64,000 nucleotides of DNA from an uncultured Coriobacteriaceae bacterium. Lineage in GTDB: Bacteria; Actinomycetota; Coriobacteriia; Coriobacteriales; Atopobiaceae. Below are positions 52,768-61,617 of the stretch, piece by piece. Position numbers and translations under genes: made by a program. Location: NCBI GenBank assembly GCA_902790135.1, contig CADAQM010000006.1, positions 1 to 64,000 on the forward strand. The letters run 5' to 3'. A model generated the notes under the pieces. The model was not told the DNA's origin and did no database searches. It saw only the letters and a program-made list of their open reading frames with translations. The stretch's first letter is position 1; every line of letters begins with the position of its first letter.

Positions 52768-52797
52768 TTGTCTAGGCGCGCGGGGTTGCGCTACTCT
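52768..52797 (+). promoter_or_regulatory. Possible promoter and leader hairpin for the PLC-like gene
   Basis: TTGTCT (52768-52773) and TACTCT (52792-52797), 18 bases apart. A perfect 6-bp arm hairpin follows downstream (52811-52816 with 52820-52825). Confidence 0.35.
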
Positions 52798-52851
52798 CAA
52801 TGGTGGACGATTGCCCGTCGGGCAACGCCATGCATGCCGAAAGGATCTACG

Positions 52852-53823
52852 ATGCCAGCGATTCTCACACATGACTTCTTTGGCCGCGATGCCGCAGATG
52901 GTGTATCTTCGCAGGTCAATCTTATGTCGAAAGACGCCCACGACGCCTTCATGCTGGGCAACCAGGGCCCAGACCCCCTGTTCTACCTGGTCATCGAGCC
53001 CCGCATCTCCAAGCAGAGCCGCGTGGGCAACCTGATGCACCATGCGCGTCCGGCAAAGCTGCTCTCCTCGCTCAAGGACGCCCTCTCCATGCTCACCAGC
53101 GCCGAGCGCCCGGTGGGCGAGGCATATGCCGCAGGTTTCCTCTGCCACTACCTGCTCGACCGCTCCATGCACCCGCTCGTGTATGCCAACCAGTTCTCCA
53201 TCACCGATGCCGGCGTCGAGAACCTCGACCGCTCCGACGGCTCGATCGTGCATGCCGAGATCGAGCGCGAGCTCGACGAGATGGTGCTCTTTGAGAAGCG
53301 CCACGAGACGGTCGCGACCTACCGTCCCTACCGCGAGGTGCTGCATGCCTCCGACGGCGTGCTCGCCATCATCGACAAGCTGTACTTCTACATGAACCTG
53401 TGGACCTACAGCCGCACGCTTGAGATGGACACCTACAGCCGTGCCGTCAAGTCGTTCCGCCTGCTGCAGCGCGCGTTCTGGTCGCCGAGCGGCAGGCTCT
53501 CGAGTTCGCTCGCGGTCGTGGACCGCGCCGTGTCCCACACGCGCTACTCGCTGGTCAAGGCCATGAGCCATCGCGTGCGCGCCTCGGCGGAGTCGGAGTT
53601 TGCCAACCAGGACCACAATCCTTGGACGAACCCCTTTACCGACGAGACCACCACGGACAGCTTCTGGGACCTCTACGAGGAGGCCCTCGACCAGGTGTTT
53701 GACTCGATGGCGCTGTTCTTCTCCAACGAGTTCGACGAGGCGGCGGCCGAGCGCCTGACGGGCAACCTCAACTTCTCGGGCACACCCGTGGATCCCGAGG
53801 TGGTCGAGGAATCCAAGGACTGA
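52852..53823 (+). CDS. Zinc-dependent phospholipase C family protein
   Basis: 323 residues from the ATG at 52852 (aaagga upstream). The motifs ILTHDFFGRD, FMLGNQGPDPLFYLV, MHHARPAKL and AAGFLCHYLLDRSMHPLVYA (His/Asp pairs) match the zinc_dep_PLPC family, related to bacterial PLC and S1/P1 nucleases. No signal peptide, so likely cytosolic; phospholipase activity in these bacterial homologs is not established. Followed by vsr after 8 bases. Confidence 0.87.
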   Translation: MPAILTHDFFGRDAADGVSSQVNLMSKDAHDAFMLGNQGPDPLFYLVIEPRISKQSRVGNLMHHARPAKLLSSLKDALSMLTSAERPVGEAYAAGFLCHYLLDRSMHPLVYANQFSITDAGVENLDRSDGSIVHAEIERELDEMVLFEKRHETVATYRPYREVLHASDGVLAIIDKLYFYMNLWTYSRTLEMDTYSRAVKSFRLLQRAFWSPSGRLSSSLAVVDRAVSHTRYSLVKAMSHRVRASAESEFANQDHNPWTNPFTDETTTDSFWDLYEEALDQVFDSMALFFSNEFDEAAAERLTGNLNFSGTPVDPEVVEESKD

Positions 53824-53831
53824 GCGCGACG

Positions 53832-54380
53832 ATGCAGGACCGGACAGACGAGGGGCAGGATGCGCCACGCGTGAGCCTTGCCACGCGTCACGTGATGCAG
53901 GCGAACCGCTCCAAGAACACCAAGCCAGAGCTTCTCGTGCGCCAGAAGCTGCGCGAGGCGGGACTCAGCGGTTATCGGCTGCACTGGAAGAAGGCGGCGG
54001 GCAAGCCCGACGTATGCTATCCGGGCCGCAAGGTGGCGGTCTTTGTCAACGGCTGCTACTGGCATCGCTGCCCGCATTGCGCGCTGCCGATGCCCAAGTC
54101 CAACGTCGAGTTCTGGTCGCAGAAGTTCGAGCGCAACCGCAGCCGGGACGAGCGCGACCAGCGGATGCTACTGGAGCAGGGGTGGAAGGTGCTTGTGGTG
54201 TGGGAGTGTCGCCTCAAGGGCGACCGTCTCGTCCCCACCACTGACGACCTCGTCCGCGAGGTGCGCTTGGCGCGCGAGCGTGATGGCGCGAGACTGGTGG
54301 AACTGGGTGTGACGGAGCCCTGGAAGCTCTCTGTCAGGCGTAAAAGCCTCAAAAGAGCCACCAAAAGGCGACATAGGTAG
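53832..54380 (+). CDS. vsr: Very short patch repair endonuclease Vsr
   Basis: 182 residues. Nicks beside T:G mismatches formed by deamination of 5-methylcytosine. Motifs: MQANRSKNTKPELLVRQ at the start, active-site GKPDVCYPGRKVAVFVNGCYWHRCPHC (catalytic Asp, zinc-binding Cys/His), then WKVLVVWECRL. The usual partner, a cytosine-5 methyltransferase, is not adjacent. It sits 8 bases after a lipase-like gene, so gene order does not show its methylation partner. Confidence 0.93.
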   Translation: MQDRTDEGQDAPRVSLATRHVMQANRSKNTKPELLVRQKLREAGLSGYRLHWKKAAGKPDVCYPGRKVAVFVNGCYWHRCPHCALPMPKSNVEFWSQKFERNRSRDERDQRMLLEQGWKVLVVWECRLKGDRLVPTTDDLVREVRLARERDGARLVELGVTEPWKLSVRRKSLKRATKRRHR

Positions 54381-54473
54381 CGTGAACGTGCCACTTTGGG
54401 CTATCCTGTCACGCAGGTAGACGGCGAGGCAGGCCGCAGGGAGGGATGGCCTGTCGCATGGAGGATGCTGGTT

Positions 54474-55280
54474 ATGGCAACATACGTGTTCTCTGATGTG
54501 CACGGGCACTTCGGGACGCTCGACAGGCTGCTCGAGCGGGTCTCTCCCTCTTCTGACGACAAGATCTTCATGCTGGGCGACATGATCGATCGTGGTCCCG
54601 ACCCGATATCGGTGGTCAAGTGCTGTCATAGCCTGCCCAACACGACCGTCCTCATGGGCAACCACGAGGACCTCATGCTGTCCTACTATGCCAACCCCGA
54701 CGACCTGGGTTCGCAGTTCAACTGGGAGATCAACGGCGCATGGCCCACGCAGGAGGGTTTCCACAAGCTGCCTCCCGACGAGCGCGTCGAGCTTGCGCGC
54801 TGGCTGTTCACGCTGCCGCTCTACGCGCAGACCGAGGTCAACGGCAGACGCTACCTGCTGGTCCACGCGGGCATCGACCCCAAGGCCATCAAGTACGAGG
54901 GTGTCGAGACCTGGGACGAGGAAGCGCTCGACAAGCTGGTGGGCGACCAGTATCGCGATGACCTCATGTGGATTCGTGAGGACTTCTGGGGCTATCCGAC
55001 CGGTCTTGTCAACGACAGAGGCGAGGGTCCCATCGTCATTGCCGGGCACACGCCGACGCGCTACCTCGACAACATGGCCGACCTGCCCGACCGAAGCTCG
55101 GTGGGCGACAACGGCCTCTGCCAGATGGTGCGCGTGGGGGCATGCGAGGAGACGGGCAACGTGGCCGACCGCTGGGACATCGACTGCGGTTGCGCGGGCG
55201 GCGCCGGCTTTGGGCAGCTCCTCATGCTGCGTCTTGACGACGGCGAGGAGATCTACGAGGCGGTTCGCGAGGGCGAGTAG
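54474..55280 (+). CDS. PPP-type metallophosphoesterase (serine/threonine phosphatase-like)
   Basis: 268 residues from the ATG at 54474 with ggagg upstream; a nearer ATG at 54465 overlaps that site. Metal-site motifs of the calcineurin-like family in order: FSDVHGH, GDMIDRGPD, GNHE, LLVHAG and IAGHTPT. It looks like bacterial PrpE/PP1-type phosphatases acting on phosphoproteins or diadenosine polyphosphates. Convergent with the histidine phosphatase pair. Confidence 0.9.
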   Translation: MATYVFSDVHGHFGTLDRLLERVSPSSDDKIFMLGDMIDRGPDPISVVKCCHSLPNTTVLMGNHEDLMLSYYANPDDLGSQFNWEINGAWPTQEGFHKLPPDERVELARWLFTLPLYAQTEVNGRRYLLVHAGIDPKAIKYEGVETWDEEALDKLVGDQYRDDLMWIREDFWGYPTGLVNDRGEGPIVIAGHTPTRYLDNMADLPDRSSVGDNGLCQMVRVGACEETGNVADRWDIDCGCAGGAGFGQLLMLRLDDGEEIYEAVREGE

Positions 55281-55288
55281 GCGCAGCC

Positions 55289-55876
55289 CTAGGCCTCTGG
55301 CTCGAAACGCTCGACCAGGTTGAAGCGGCCGTCCTCGTACTCGATCACATGCACGGAGCAGTTCTTGGACACGCGGTTGGGCACGTGGAGGGTGCTGGTC
55401 GCATCGATCGAGGCGATGAAGGCGCGCGTGCAGGCGCCGTGGCTCACCGCGAGCACGCTCTCGTGGCCCGGGCGCCCCATGATGTCGGCGAGCGTCTCGG
55501 TCATGCGTGCGATGACCTCGTCCTCGGAGCTTCCCCCAAAGGGCACGAGAAAGTCGCCGTAGGGGTTGTAGGTCCCCGGCAGCACCAGCTGGTAGCTGTT
55601 GCCCTCGATGATGCCGTAGTGGAACTCCTTCAAGCCTTTGGTGCGCACGCAGTGGACGGTGCCGCGCGTGACGATGTCGGCCGTGTCACAGGCGCGTTCG
55701 GCGGACGACGAGTAGACGTGGTCGAAGCGAATCTGTCGCTGCTCGAACCAGTCTCGCGCAAGCTCCGCCTGATGGCGACCCAACTCTGTGAGAGGGGAGT
55801 CGCACCAGCCCTGGACGATGCCACGCGTGTTGAAGAGCGTCTGGCCGTGACGCAGGAGGTAGAGGATGCGTGCCAT
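55289..55876 (-). CDS. Histidine phosphatase family protein, copy 1
   Basis: 195 residues. RHG motif YLLRHGQTLFN, then SSSAERACDTADIV, KGLKEFHYGIIEG and the second catalytic His in LAVSHGACTRAF. Related to phosphoglycerate mutase-type phosphatases; substrate unknown. Follows a paralog by three bases on the same strand, so they form a duplicated, co-transcribed pair. Confidence 0.9.
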   Translation of the reverse strand: MARILYLLRHGQTLFNTRGIVQGWCDSPLTELGRHQAELARDWFEQRQIRFDHVYSSSAERACDTADIVTRGTVHCVRTKGLKEFHYGIIEGNSYQLVLPGTYNPYGDFLVPFGGSSEDEVIARMTETLADIMGRPGHESVLAVSHGACTRAFIASIDATSTLHVPNRVSKNCSVHVIEYEDGRFNLVERFEPEA

Positions 55877-55879
55877 GGC

Positions 55880-56536
55880 TTAGAGGGGGCCGCGCATGCT
55901 GGGGTCGATGATGCGTACCTGCTTGGGCAGACCGGGGCGCTCGAGCGAGGAGAGGTCGGCAACGAACATGTCCGTGCAGACGAAGGTGCCGGCATCGTAC
56001 TCGTACACGTAGGTGAGGCAGTTGGAGAAGATGGTGACTGGCACGCGGGCGAAGTCCTTCCACTTCTCGTAGAAGTTGATGGCGATGCCGCCATGGGAGC
56101 AGACGAGCACGCTCTGGTGGTCGGGACGCTCCATGATTTCGATCAGGTCTGCCTCGAAGCGTGCGGTGGCGTCGCTGTGGCGCTCGCCGCCAAAGGCGAC
56201 GTAGAACTCACCGAAGTTCTCGTCATGCAGCTCGAGGCACTGGTCCTTGCCCTCGAACGCACCAAAGTTAAGCTCCTTCAGGCCCTTGCGGCGCTCGTAG
56301 GGCATCGGTGCGCCAAAGGCGGCCTCGGTCGCCAGCTCGATCGTGTCGTTGCAGCGCTCTGAGGTGGAGCTGTAGGCATGGTCGAAGGTGAGCCCTCTCC
56401 GCGCGAACTCCTTGCCGGTGAGGCGTGCCTGCTCGATGCCGCGCGCGGTGAGCGGGGAGTCGCACCAGCCTTGGGTCTTGCCTTGCACATTGAAGAGCGT
56501 CTCGCCGTGGCGCATGATATACAGGGTCTTGGGCAT
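55880..56536 (-). CDS. Histidine phosphatase family protein, copy 2
   Basis: 218 residues from the ATG at 56536 (ggagg upstream; the longer open frame overlaps the next gene). Motifs YIMRHGETLFN, STSERCNDTIELA, KGLKELNFGAFEG and VLVCSHGGIAINF match copy 1 in order, with about one third identity by eye. It has a C-terminal extension (LSSLERPGLPKQVRIIDPSMRGPL). The two genes most likely arose by tandem duplication. Confidence 0.9.
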   Translation of the reverse strand: MPKTLYIMRHGETLFNVQGKTQGWCDSPLTARGIEQARLTGKEFARRGLTFDHAYSSTSERCNDTIELATEAAFGAPMPYERRKGLKELNFGAFEGKDQCLELHDENFGEFYVAFGGERHSDATARFEADLIEIMERPDHQSVLVCSHGGIAINFYEKWKDFARVPVTIFSNCLTYVYEYDAGTFVCTDMFVADLSSLERPGLPKQVRIIDPSMRGPL

Positions 56537-56699
56537 GGATCCTCCAGAGCGTTGGTAATGCGGCACCTCTAAGCATAGCGCATGCGGCGGGTCTTTTTTG
56601 AAGGCCGTGGACTGTTCTTTTGCGACATGACCCAGGCTCTTTCGCGTAGAATGGGAAACTGTCCCTGATCTAAACCGTGGCTTATCCGAAGAGGTGTCA

Positions 56700-57929
56700 G
56701 TGGGACTCCGTGAGATGCTCGATAGCGCCGAGGCGCGCGAGGCGTTGGTCGCCATGCCGGCAGCGGGACTGCTGCACGGCGAGGTGAGCGCTGTCGAGCG
56801 GGACTATCGCTGGGTGAGGCCCCTGCGCTTCTGCGACGACCAGCTTCGCGCCCTGGGCAGCTGCCAGGCGTGGCATCCGGGACTGTTCCGCCAGATGGCG
56901 CGCACGACGGCCGGCATCTGCATCGAGTTCGAGACCGACGCGCGCGAGGTCGCCCTCGAGGTGCGCGTGGACGGCGAGCCAAAGGGTACCCGCGCAGTGC
57001 TCGAGGTCATCGACCGCGACAACCCCGCAGGTCCCGAGCCGCACGACGGCATCTCCGCGGATATCGAGAACCGCCACGTATGGTGTGGCATGCCCGAGAA
57101 CGACCTGGTGTTTCTGGAGCTTGCGGGCCATGACCCGGAGGACAGCTTAGGTTTGGTGCCCCTGCCGGGCATGGAGCGCACCCGCCACGTGCGCATCTGG
57201 CTGCCGGCCTTAAGGGGCGCCCTCGTCCGTGACGTGATCTGCGATGGCAGCTTCGTCCGCCCGGTTGCGCGTCGCGGGCAGCTGCTTGCGCTCGGTGACT
57301 CAATCGTGCAGGGCTTCGTGTCGGGTGACCCCGCTCGCTCGTGGCCGGCCCTTCTCGCGGCGCGTCAGGACCTCGACCTGGTCAACCAGGGGGTAGGCGG
57401 ACAGGTCTTCCAGCCCGGATCGCTCTTCGGGCTCGCCGGGTACATCAATCCGGCCCGTATCGTGGTCTCCTTTGGCGAGAACTACCGCTATGAGCCCTGC
57501 ATGGCCCGTCGCGTCTCGCTTGACATCCGTGGTTATCTGGGCGAGGTGCACCGCCTCTGGCCCCAGGTTCGCGTGCATGTGCTCACGCCCCTCTGGCACG
57601 ACGAGGAGGCCTCCCCCTCGCATGGCATGAGCTGCTTCGAGCATGTGGCCGACCTCATTGCGGCGCAGGTCGAGTCGTTTGACAACATGACGCTGCTCGA
57701 CGGCCTCGAGCTTCTCGAGCATGACGCGGCCCTTCTCGCGGATGGGTGCGAGCATCCCAACGAGCGTGGTTGCCGGCAGATCGCCACGCGCATCAACACC
57801 GTCATGCGCGTGCCTGGCCTGAGGCCCTCGTCTGTGGGCAAGCGCCGCAAGCCACGCAAGCGCGTCGTGCGCGAGCACAAGGACTTTGGGTCCGACTCGG
57901 CTCCGCTTCCCTTCGAGGAGACTTCCTAG
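56700..57929 (+). CDS. SGNH/GDSL hydrolase with N-terminal carbohydrate-binding-like domain
   Basis: 409 residues from a GTG at 56700 (aagagg five bases upstream). The N-terminal ~190 residues resemble a beta-sandwich (GICIEFETDAREVALEVRVDGEP) seen with SsfX3-type esterases. The SGNH domain has block I LLALGDSIVQGF, block II-like QGVGGQVF, block III-like VVSFGENYRY, and the Asp-His pair in LADGCEHPNERG. Block III has GEN where GxND is common. Probably deacetylates or de-esterifies a sugar or glycolipid; no signal peptide. Basic tail (GKRRKPRKRVVRE). Confidence 0.87.
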   Translation: MGLREMLDSAEAREALVAMPAAGLLHGEVSAVERDYRWVRPLRFCDDQLRALGSCQAWHPGLFRQMARTTAGICIEFETDAREVALEVRVDGEPKGTRAVLEVIDRDNPAGPEPHDGISADIENRHVWCGMPENDLVFLELAGHDPEDSLGLVPLPGMERTRHVRIWLPALRGALVRDVICDGSFVRPVARRGQLLALGDSIVQGFVSGDPARSWPALLAARQDLDLVNQGVGGQVFQPGSLFGLAGYINPARIVVSFGENYRYEPCMARRVSLDIRGYLGEVHRLWPQVRVHVLTPLWHDEEASPSHGMSCFEHVADLIAAQVESFDNMTLLDGLELLEHDAALLADGCEHPNERGCRQIATRINTVMRVPGLRPSSVGKRRKPRKRVVREHKDFGSDSAPLPFEETS

Positions 57930-57989
57930 CTCAGGCGCAGTCAGCCCGTTGCCTGCCGATGCCCGTTTCCATATAACGACGAGGCACTC

Positions 57990-58015
57990 CGCACGCGTGC
58001 GTAAATGGTTATACT
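57990..58015 (+). promoter_or_regulatory. Palindrome and -10 box before the ATP-grasp-like gene
   Basis: Perfect 12-bp palindrome CGCACGCGTGCG (57990-58001) just upstream of TATACT (58010-58015), in the region where a -35 would lie. Fits an operator overlapping a promoter. Confidence 0.4.
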
Positions 58016-58079
58016 TGCCGACGTGGCGCGCTCGCACGCTTGTGCCGAGCGCATACAAGAGCTGACGAGAGGAGCCCTG

Positions 58080-59441
58080 ATGGCCAAGGCTAAGGCGCGC
58101 GCTGCGAAGCTTCAGGACGAATACCTGCAAATACTTGGTGAGATGAGCGGTGACGCCGCTGGACGCGAGGCGGGCGACGCCCATCTGGGAGAGTCCTACG
58201 GCAAGTACGACAACCTCAAGTGGGCCACCAACCCGCTCATCTTCGATGCCAAGCAGTACGAGATGCTTGACAATGCCGCAAGGACCTTCTCGTCCATCAT
58301 GGAGAAGGTCATGGCGCGCTATCAGCGCGACCCGTTCTTCCGCAAGCTCTTTGGCCTCCCGACCAAGGTCGAGCACCTGACCCGCGTACCCTCTGGCTGC
58401 CATGCGGCCGTGCCCCTTGCCCGCCTGGACGTCTTCTACGACCCCGTCTCGGGCAACTTCCACATCGCGGGTGTGGCGACGGGTGGCGTCGACGGCATGG
58501 CTACGAGCCTTGCGGCTACGCGCGCCGTCAAGAGCACGGGTGCCTACCGCGCCTTCGCTGCAAAGCACAGTGGCATCGAGGACTTCGATCCCCTGACCGC
58601 CTGCCTCAAGGCCGTGCTCAACACCTATGCGTCCTGGGCAAACGCCGAAGAGGGTCGCAACCATCCCACCAACCCGTCGTTCGCCATCGTGGACGTTGCG
58701 GGCTCACCGCGCGCCGACGAGACGGCAACGGCAGTCTCGCGTCTGACCGAGATGGGCCACTATGCCCATGCGACCGACCTGGCCGAGCTGCGCATCCAGA
58801 CCGTCGGCGGCCTTCCCCAGCTGGTGGACAACCAGGGTCCGGTGACCTGCGTATGGCTGCGTGCCAAGGCAGAGGAGGCGCTCAAGGTCGAGAAGGGCCT
58901 CGACGCGCTGGTCGAGGCGACGCGTCGTGGCCTGGTGTGCACGGTCGGCGGCTACCGCTCGTGGCCCTGCTGCGTGCGCAGCTTCTTCTCGGTGCTGCGC
59001 AACAAGCAGTGCCGCGCCTTCCTGACCGACGAGGAGAACGCGTTCGTGGACGCCCATGTTCCCGACACCTACGTGCTCGAGACCTCGCTGGATCTCTCCG
59101 AGTTCTACGACCAGGAGAACTGGGTGCTCAGGGAGACCGATGGCCGCGACGTGTCCGGCTCCCACGTGGGCAAGGAGATGCGCAAGGCCGACTGGCGTAA
59201 AGCGCTGGTCAAGGGCATCAAGCATCACTATGTCGTGCAGGAGTACATCGCCCAGCAGGGCATGAAGGTCGCCATGGCCGACGACGAGGGCATGCCCATC
59301 GTGAGCGAGCAAAACACGATGCTCTCGCTGTACGTGTTTGGCGGCGAGCTCTCGGGCATCGGCGCCGCCTGCGGCGCAAGCGACGCGGATGCCGTACTGG
59401 GTTCCGCCCGCGAGATGGCGTGCATGGTGGTGCGCGACTAA
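58080..59441 (+). CDS. ATP-grasp-like protein (glutathionylspermidine synthase-type fold), unknown substrate
   Basis: 453 residues from the ATG at 58080 (gagaggag upstream). The middle and end resemble circularly permuted ATP-grasp ligases: RNKQCRAFLTDEENAFVDAHVPDTYVLE corresponds to the N-K/L-T-x-x-E/H-V-P-x-T pattern, followed by a C-terminal domain rich in charged residues (EYIAQQGMKVAMADDEG) where ATP would be held. Such enzymes join carboxylates to amines or thiols (e.g. glutathionylspermidine). Substrate-binding residues cannot be confirmed. Stand-alone gene with its own promoter and hairpin. Confidence 0.6.
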   Translation: MAKAKARAAKLQDEYLQILGEMSGDAAGREAGDAHLGESYGKYDNLKWATNPLIFDAKQYEMLDNAARTFSSIMEKVMARYQRDPFFRKLFGLPTKVEHLTRVPSGCHAAVPLARLDVFYDPVSGNFHIAGVATGGVDGMATSLAATRAVKSTGAYRAFAAKHSGIEDFDPLTACLKAVLNTYASWANAEEGRNHPTNPSFAIVDVAGSPRADETATAVSRLTEMGHYAHATDLAELRIQTVGGLPQLVDNQGPVTCVWLRAKAEEALKVEKGLDALVEATRRGLVCTVGGYRSWPCCVRSFFSVLRNKQCRAFLTDEENAFVDAHVPDTYVLETSLDLSEFYDQENWVLRETDGRDVSGSHVGKEMRKADWRKALVKGIKHHYVVQEYIAQQGMKVAMADDEGMPIVSEQNTMLSLYVFGGELSGIGAACGASDADAVLGSAREMACMVVRD

Positions 59442-59474
59442 CAAGCTGCGGGGATAGAAGGTCTTGTGGACGCG

Positions 59475-59502
59475 GTGCGCTCGGGGGATGCCTCGAGCGC
59501 AC
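59475..59502 (+). terminator. Terminator after the ATP-grasp-like gene
   Basis: 9-bp stem (59475-59483 with 59494-59502) and 10-base loop, followed by TTTT. Intrinsic terminator, 33 bases after the stop. Confidence 0.75.
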
Positions 59503-59560
59503 TTTTCGTCCGCGTCTTGCGGTAGGGTAGAGCGGAAAACCCGAGAGACTTGGAGCTGTC

Positions 59561-60784
59561 ATGCCCACCATCAACCTTTGTGCGCCCGACCTCCCGCGCG
59601 AGCTTTCGCCCGCTGCAAGCGAGCAGGTTCAGGAGATGCTCGCCAAACGTGCGACAAGCCCCTTTGCCACGCCTGACGATGCCGCCATCAGGCGCGATGC
59701 CACCCACGACCTCGCCACGCCGCTGAGGCCGTCGTTCGTCCGCGACTCCGAGAAGATCATCCACATGCCCGCCTACAACCGCATGAGCGGCAAGACGCAG
59801 GTCTTTTCCTTCCGTGCCAACGACGATCTGTGTCGGCGCGGCCTGCACGTGCAGCTGGTGGCGCGCGTGGCTCGCGACATCGGTCGAGCTCTAGGCCTCA
59901 ACCTCGACCTGATCGAGGCCATCGCGCTCGGCCACGACATCGGCCACACGCCCTTTGGCCATGCGGGAGAGCGCTTTTTGAACGACATCTTCCGCGAGCA
60001 CACGGGGCGCTGGTTCTTCCACAACGTGCAGAGCGTGCGCGTGCTCGATGTGCTCAACCAGCGCAACATCTCCCTGCAGACGCTCGACGGCGTCATCTGC
60101 CACAACGGCGAGTTCGAGCAGCAGCGGTTCGAGACGAGCGGGCTTACGAGCTTCGAGGCCTTCGACCGGGTCGTCGAGGACTGCTGGCGGCGCGGCGACG
60201 AGGCCATCTCCGCGCTGCGGCCCATGACGCTCGAGGGTTGCGTGGTACGCGTGTCCGACATCATTGCCTACGTGGGCAAGGACCGCCAGGATGCCATCCG
60301 CGCCGGCCTGTGCGACGAGACCACCTTTGACGACGGTCTCGGAGGTGGCTACAACACCTGGGCCCTCGGTGCCTTTGTGACCGACGTCATCGAGCACAGC
60401 CTGGGCAAGGACCGCATCGAAATGAGCGAGGCCGGCTTTGCGGAGATGCGCCGCGCCAAGCGCGAGAACTACGAGAAGATCTACGGGGCGAGCGAGGTTA
60501 ACGGCGAGTTCTCGCCGCAGGTGCAGGAGGTCTTCAGGGGCGTGTACGAGCAGGTGCTGGCCGATCTGGTGGCTGGCCGCGAGGAGTCCCCGGTCTTCCG
60601 CCATCACGTGCGCGTGCAGAACCAGCAGCTTGGCGTCTATGGGGGTACCTACGGCTGGCAGGAGGACCTCTGCCTCACGGCCGCGGACTACGTCGCCTCA
60701 ATGACCGATGACTACTTTGTCGCCTATGCGTGCTCGCTCTTCCCCGAGGCTGCGGGCGTCTTTCCGCACTACACCCACTTCTAG
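59561..60784 (+). CDS. dgt: Deoxyguanosinetriphosphate triphosphohydrolase (HD domain dGTPase)
   Basis: 407 residues. HD-superfamily hydrolase: RMSGKTQVFSF near residue 75, first metal His and helix LHVQLVARVARDIGRALGLN, the HD motif GHDIGHTPFGHAGE, then VVRVSDIIAYVGKD (metal Asp). These are the dGTPase/SAMHD1-type features; cleaves dNTPs to nucleoside and triphosphate, controlling pool balance and phage growth. An N-terminal extension of ~60 residues precedes the core. Ends 12 bases from the convergent amidotransferase gene. Confidence 0.93.
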   Translation: MPTINLCAPDLPRELSPAASEQVQEMLAKRATSPFATPDDAAIRRDATHDLATPLRPSFVRDSEKIIHMPAYNRMSGKTQVFSFRANDDLCRRGLHVQLVARVARDIGRALGLNLDLIEAIALGHDIGHTPFGHAGERFLNDIFREHTGRWFFHNVQSVRVLDVLNQRNISLQTLDGVICHNGEFEQQRFETSGLTSFEAFDRVVEDCWRRGDEAISALRPMTLEGCVVRVSDIIAYVGKDRQDAIRAGLCDETTFDDGLGGGYNTWALGAFVTDVIEHSLGKDRIEMSEAGFAEMRRAKRENYEKIYGASEVNGEFSPQVQEVFRGVYEQVLADLVAGREESPVFRHHVRVQNQQLGVYGGTYGWQEDLCLTAADYVASMTDDYFVAYACSLFPEAAGVFPHYTHF

Positions 60785-60796
60785 CGGTAGGTGATC

Positions 60797-61528
60797 CTAG
60801 CGGCAGGCGTCGACGAAGGCCTCGAAGAGCTGGGGCATGGTCCCCATCTGCTCGGGGTGCCACTGCACGCCCATGAAGAAGGGCTTCTCGTCGAACTCGA
60901 TGCCCTCGGGCGTGCCGTCTGGCGCCCATGCGACGATGCGTCCGGCGGGAGCCGGCTCGGCGATGGCCTGGTGGTGGATCGAGTTGACCTCAAAGTCGAG
61001 TCCGCCGAGGATCTGCGCGAGCCAACTCGTGGCCTCGATCTGGACCTTATGCACCGGCACGTTCCAAGGCTTGGGCTGCAGGTGGTTGATGGTGGAGTCG
61101 GGGCGCGTCTCTGAGATGTCGCGCACGAGCGTGCCGCCAAACGAGACGTTCATTACCTGCATGCCGCGGCAGATGCCCAGGCAGGGCAGGTCGGTGTCCC
61201 ATGCGGCGCGGACTGCCGCCCACTCGAACACGTCGCGCTCGGCGCTCATGAAGGAGATGCGCGCAACGCAGCCCTTGGCGTAGTTGTTGCCGCCAAAGCC
61301 CTCCTCGCTGACGTCGCCGCCGCCGGTGAGCAGGAGCCCGTCGATGCGATCGATGATGTCGTGGGCGATGGCCGCCGCCTCGAAGCCATAGGGCAGGGCA
61401 ACTGGGATGCCGCCCGCCCTCTGGATTGCCTTGGCGTAGTGGGAGTTGATGTAGGAGAGCTCAGGATCCTCCTCGCCAGGGCGTGAGCAGATGCCAATGA
61501 GGGGTCGACGGATTGTTTCCTGAGCCAT
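60797..61528 (-). CDS. Gamma-glutamyl-gamma-aminobutyrate hydrolase family (class I amidotransferase, C26)
   Basis: 243 residues from the ATG at 61528 (ribosome site weak). Catalytic Cys in DLPCLGICRGMQVMNVSFGGTLVRD and His-Glu in MGVQWHPEQM are in the proper order for the triad. LLLTGGGDVSEEGFGG is the conserved G-rich loop of PuuD-type enzymes. Cleaves gamma-glutamyl bonds, e.g. in polyamine degradation; other putrescine genes are absent nearby, so the substrate is open. Confidence 0.93.
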   Translation of the reverse strand: MAQETIRRPLIGICSRPGEEDPELSYINSHYAKAIQRAGGIPVALPYGFEAAAIAHDIIDRIDGLLLTGGGDVSEEGFGGNNYAKGCVARISFMSAERDVFEWAAVRAAWDTDLPCLGICRGMQVMNVSFGGTLVRDISETRPDSTINHLQPKPWNVPVHKVQIEATSWLAQILGGLDFEVNSIHHQAIAEPAPAGRIVAWAPDGTPEGIEFDEKPFFMGVQWHPEQMGTMPQLFEAFVDACR

Positions 61529-61617
61529 GCGAAACCACCAGAATCGGTTGATAGAGAGTTGCAGCACGCAATGAGGATAGCATCATCAAGTCTGGCATAC
61601 GCGCTACAATGCCGCCT

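Noticed and set aside
55289-56755. Long open frame reaching 56755 for the second histidine phosphatase
   Set aside because: The part beyond 56536 overlaps the SGNH gene start, lacks family similarity, and the ATG at 56536 has a good ribosome site.
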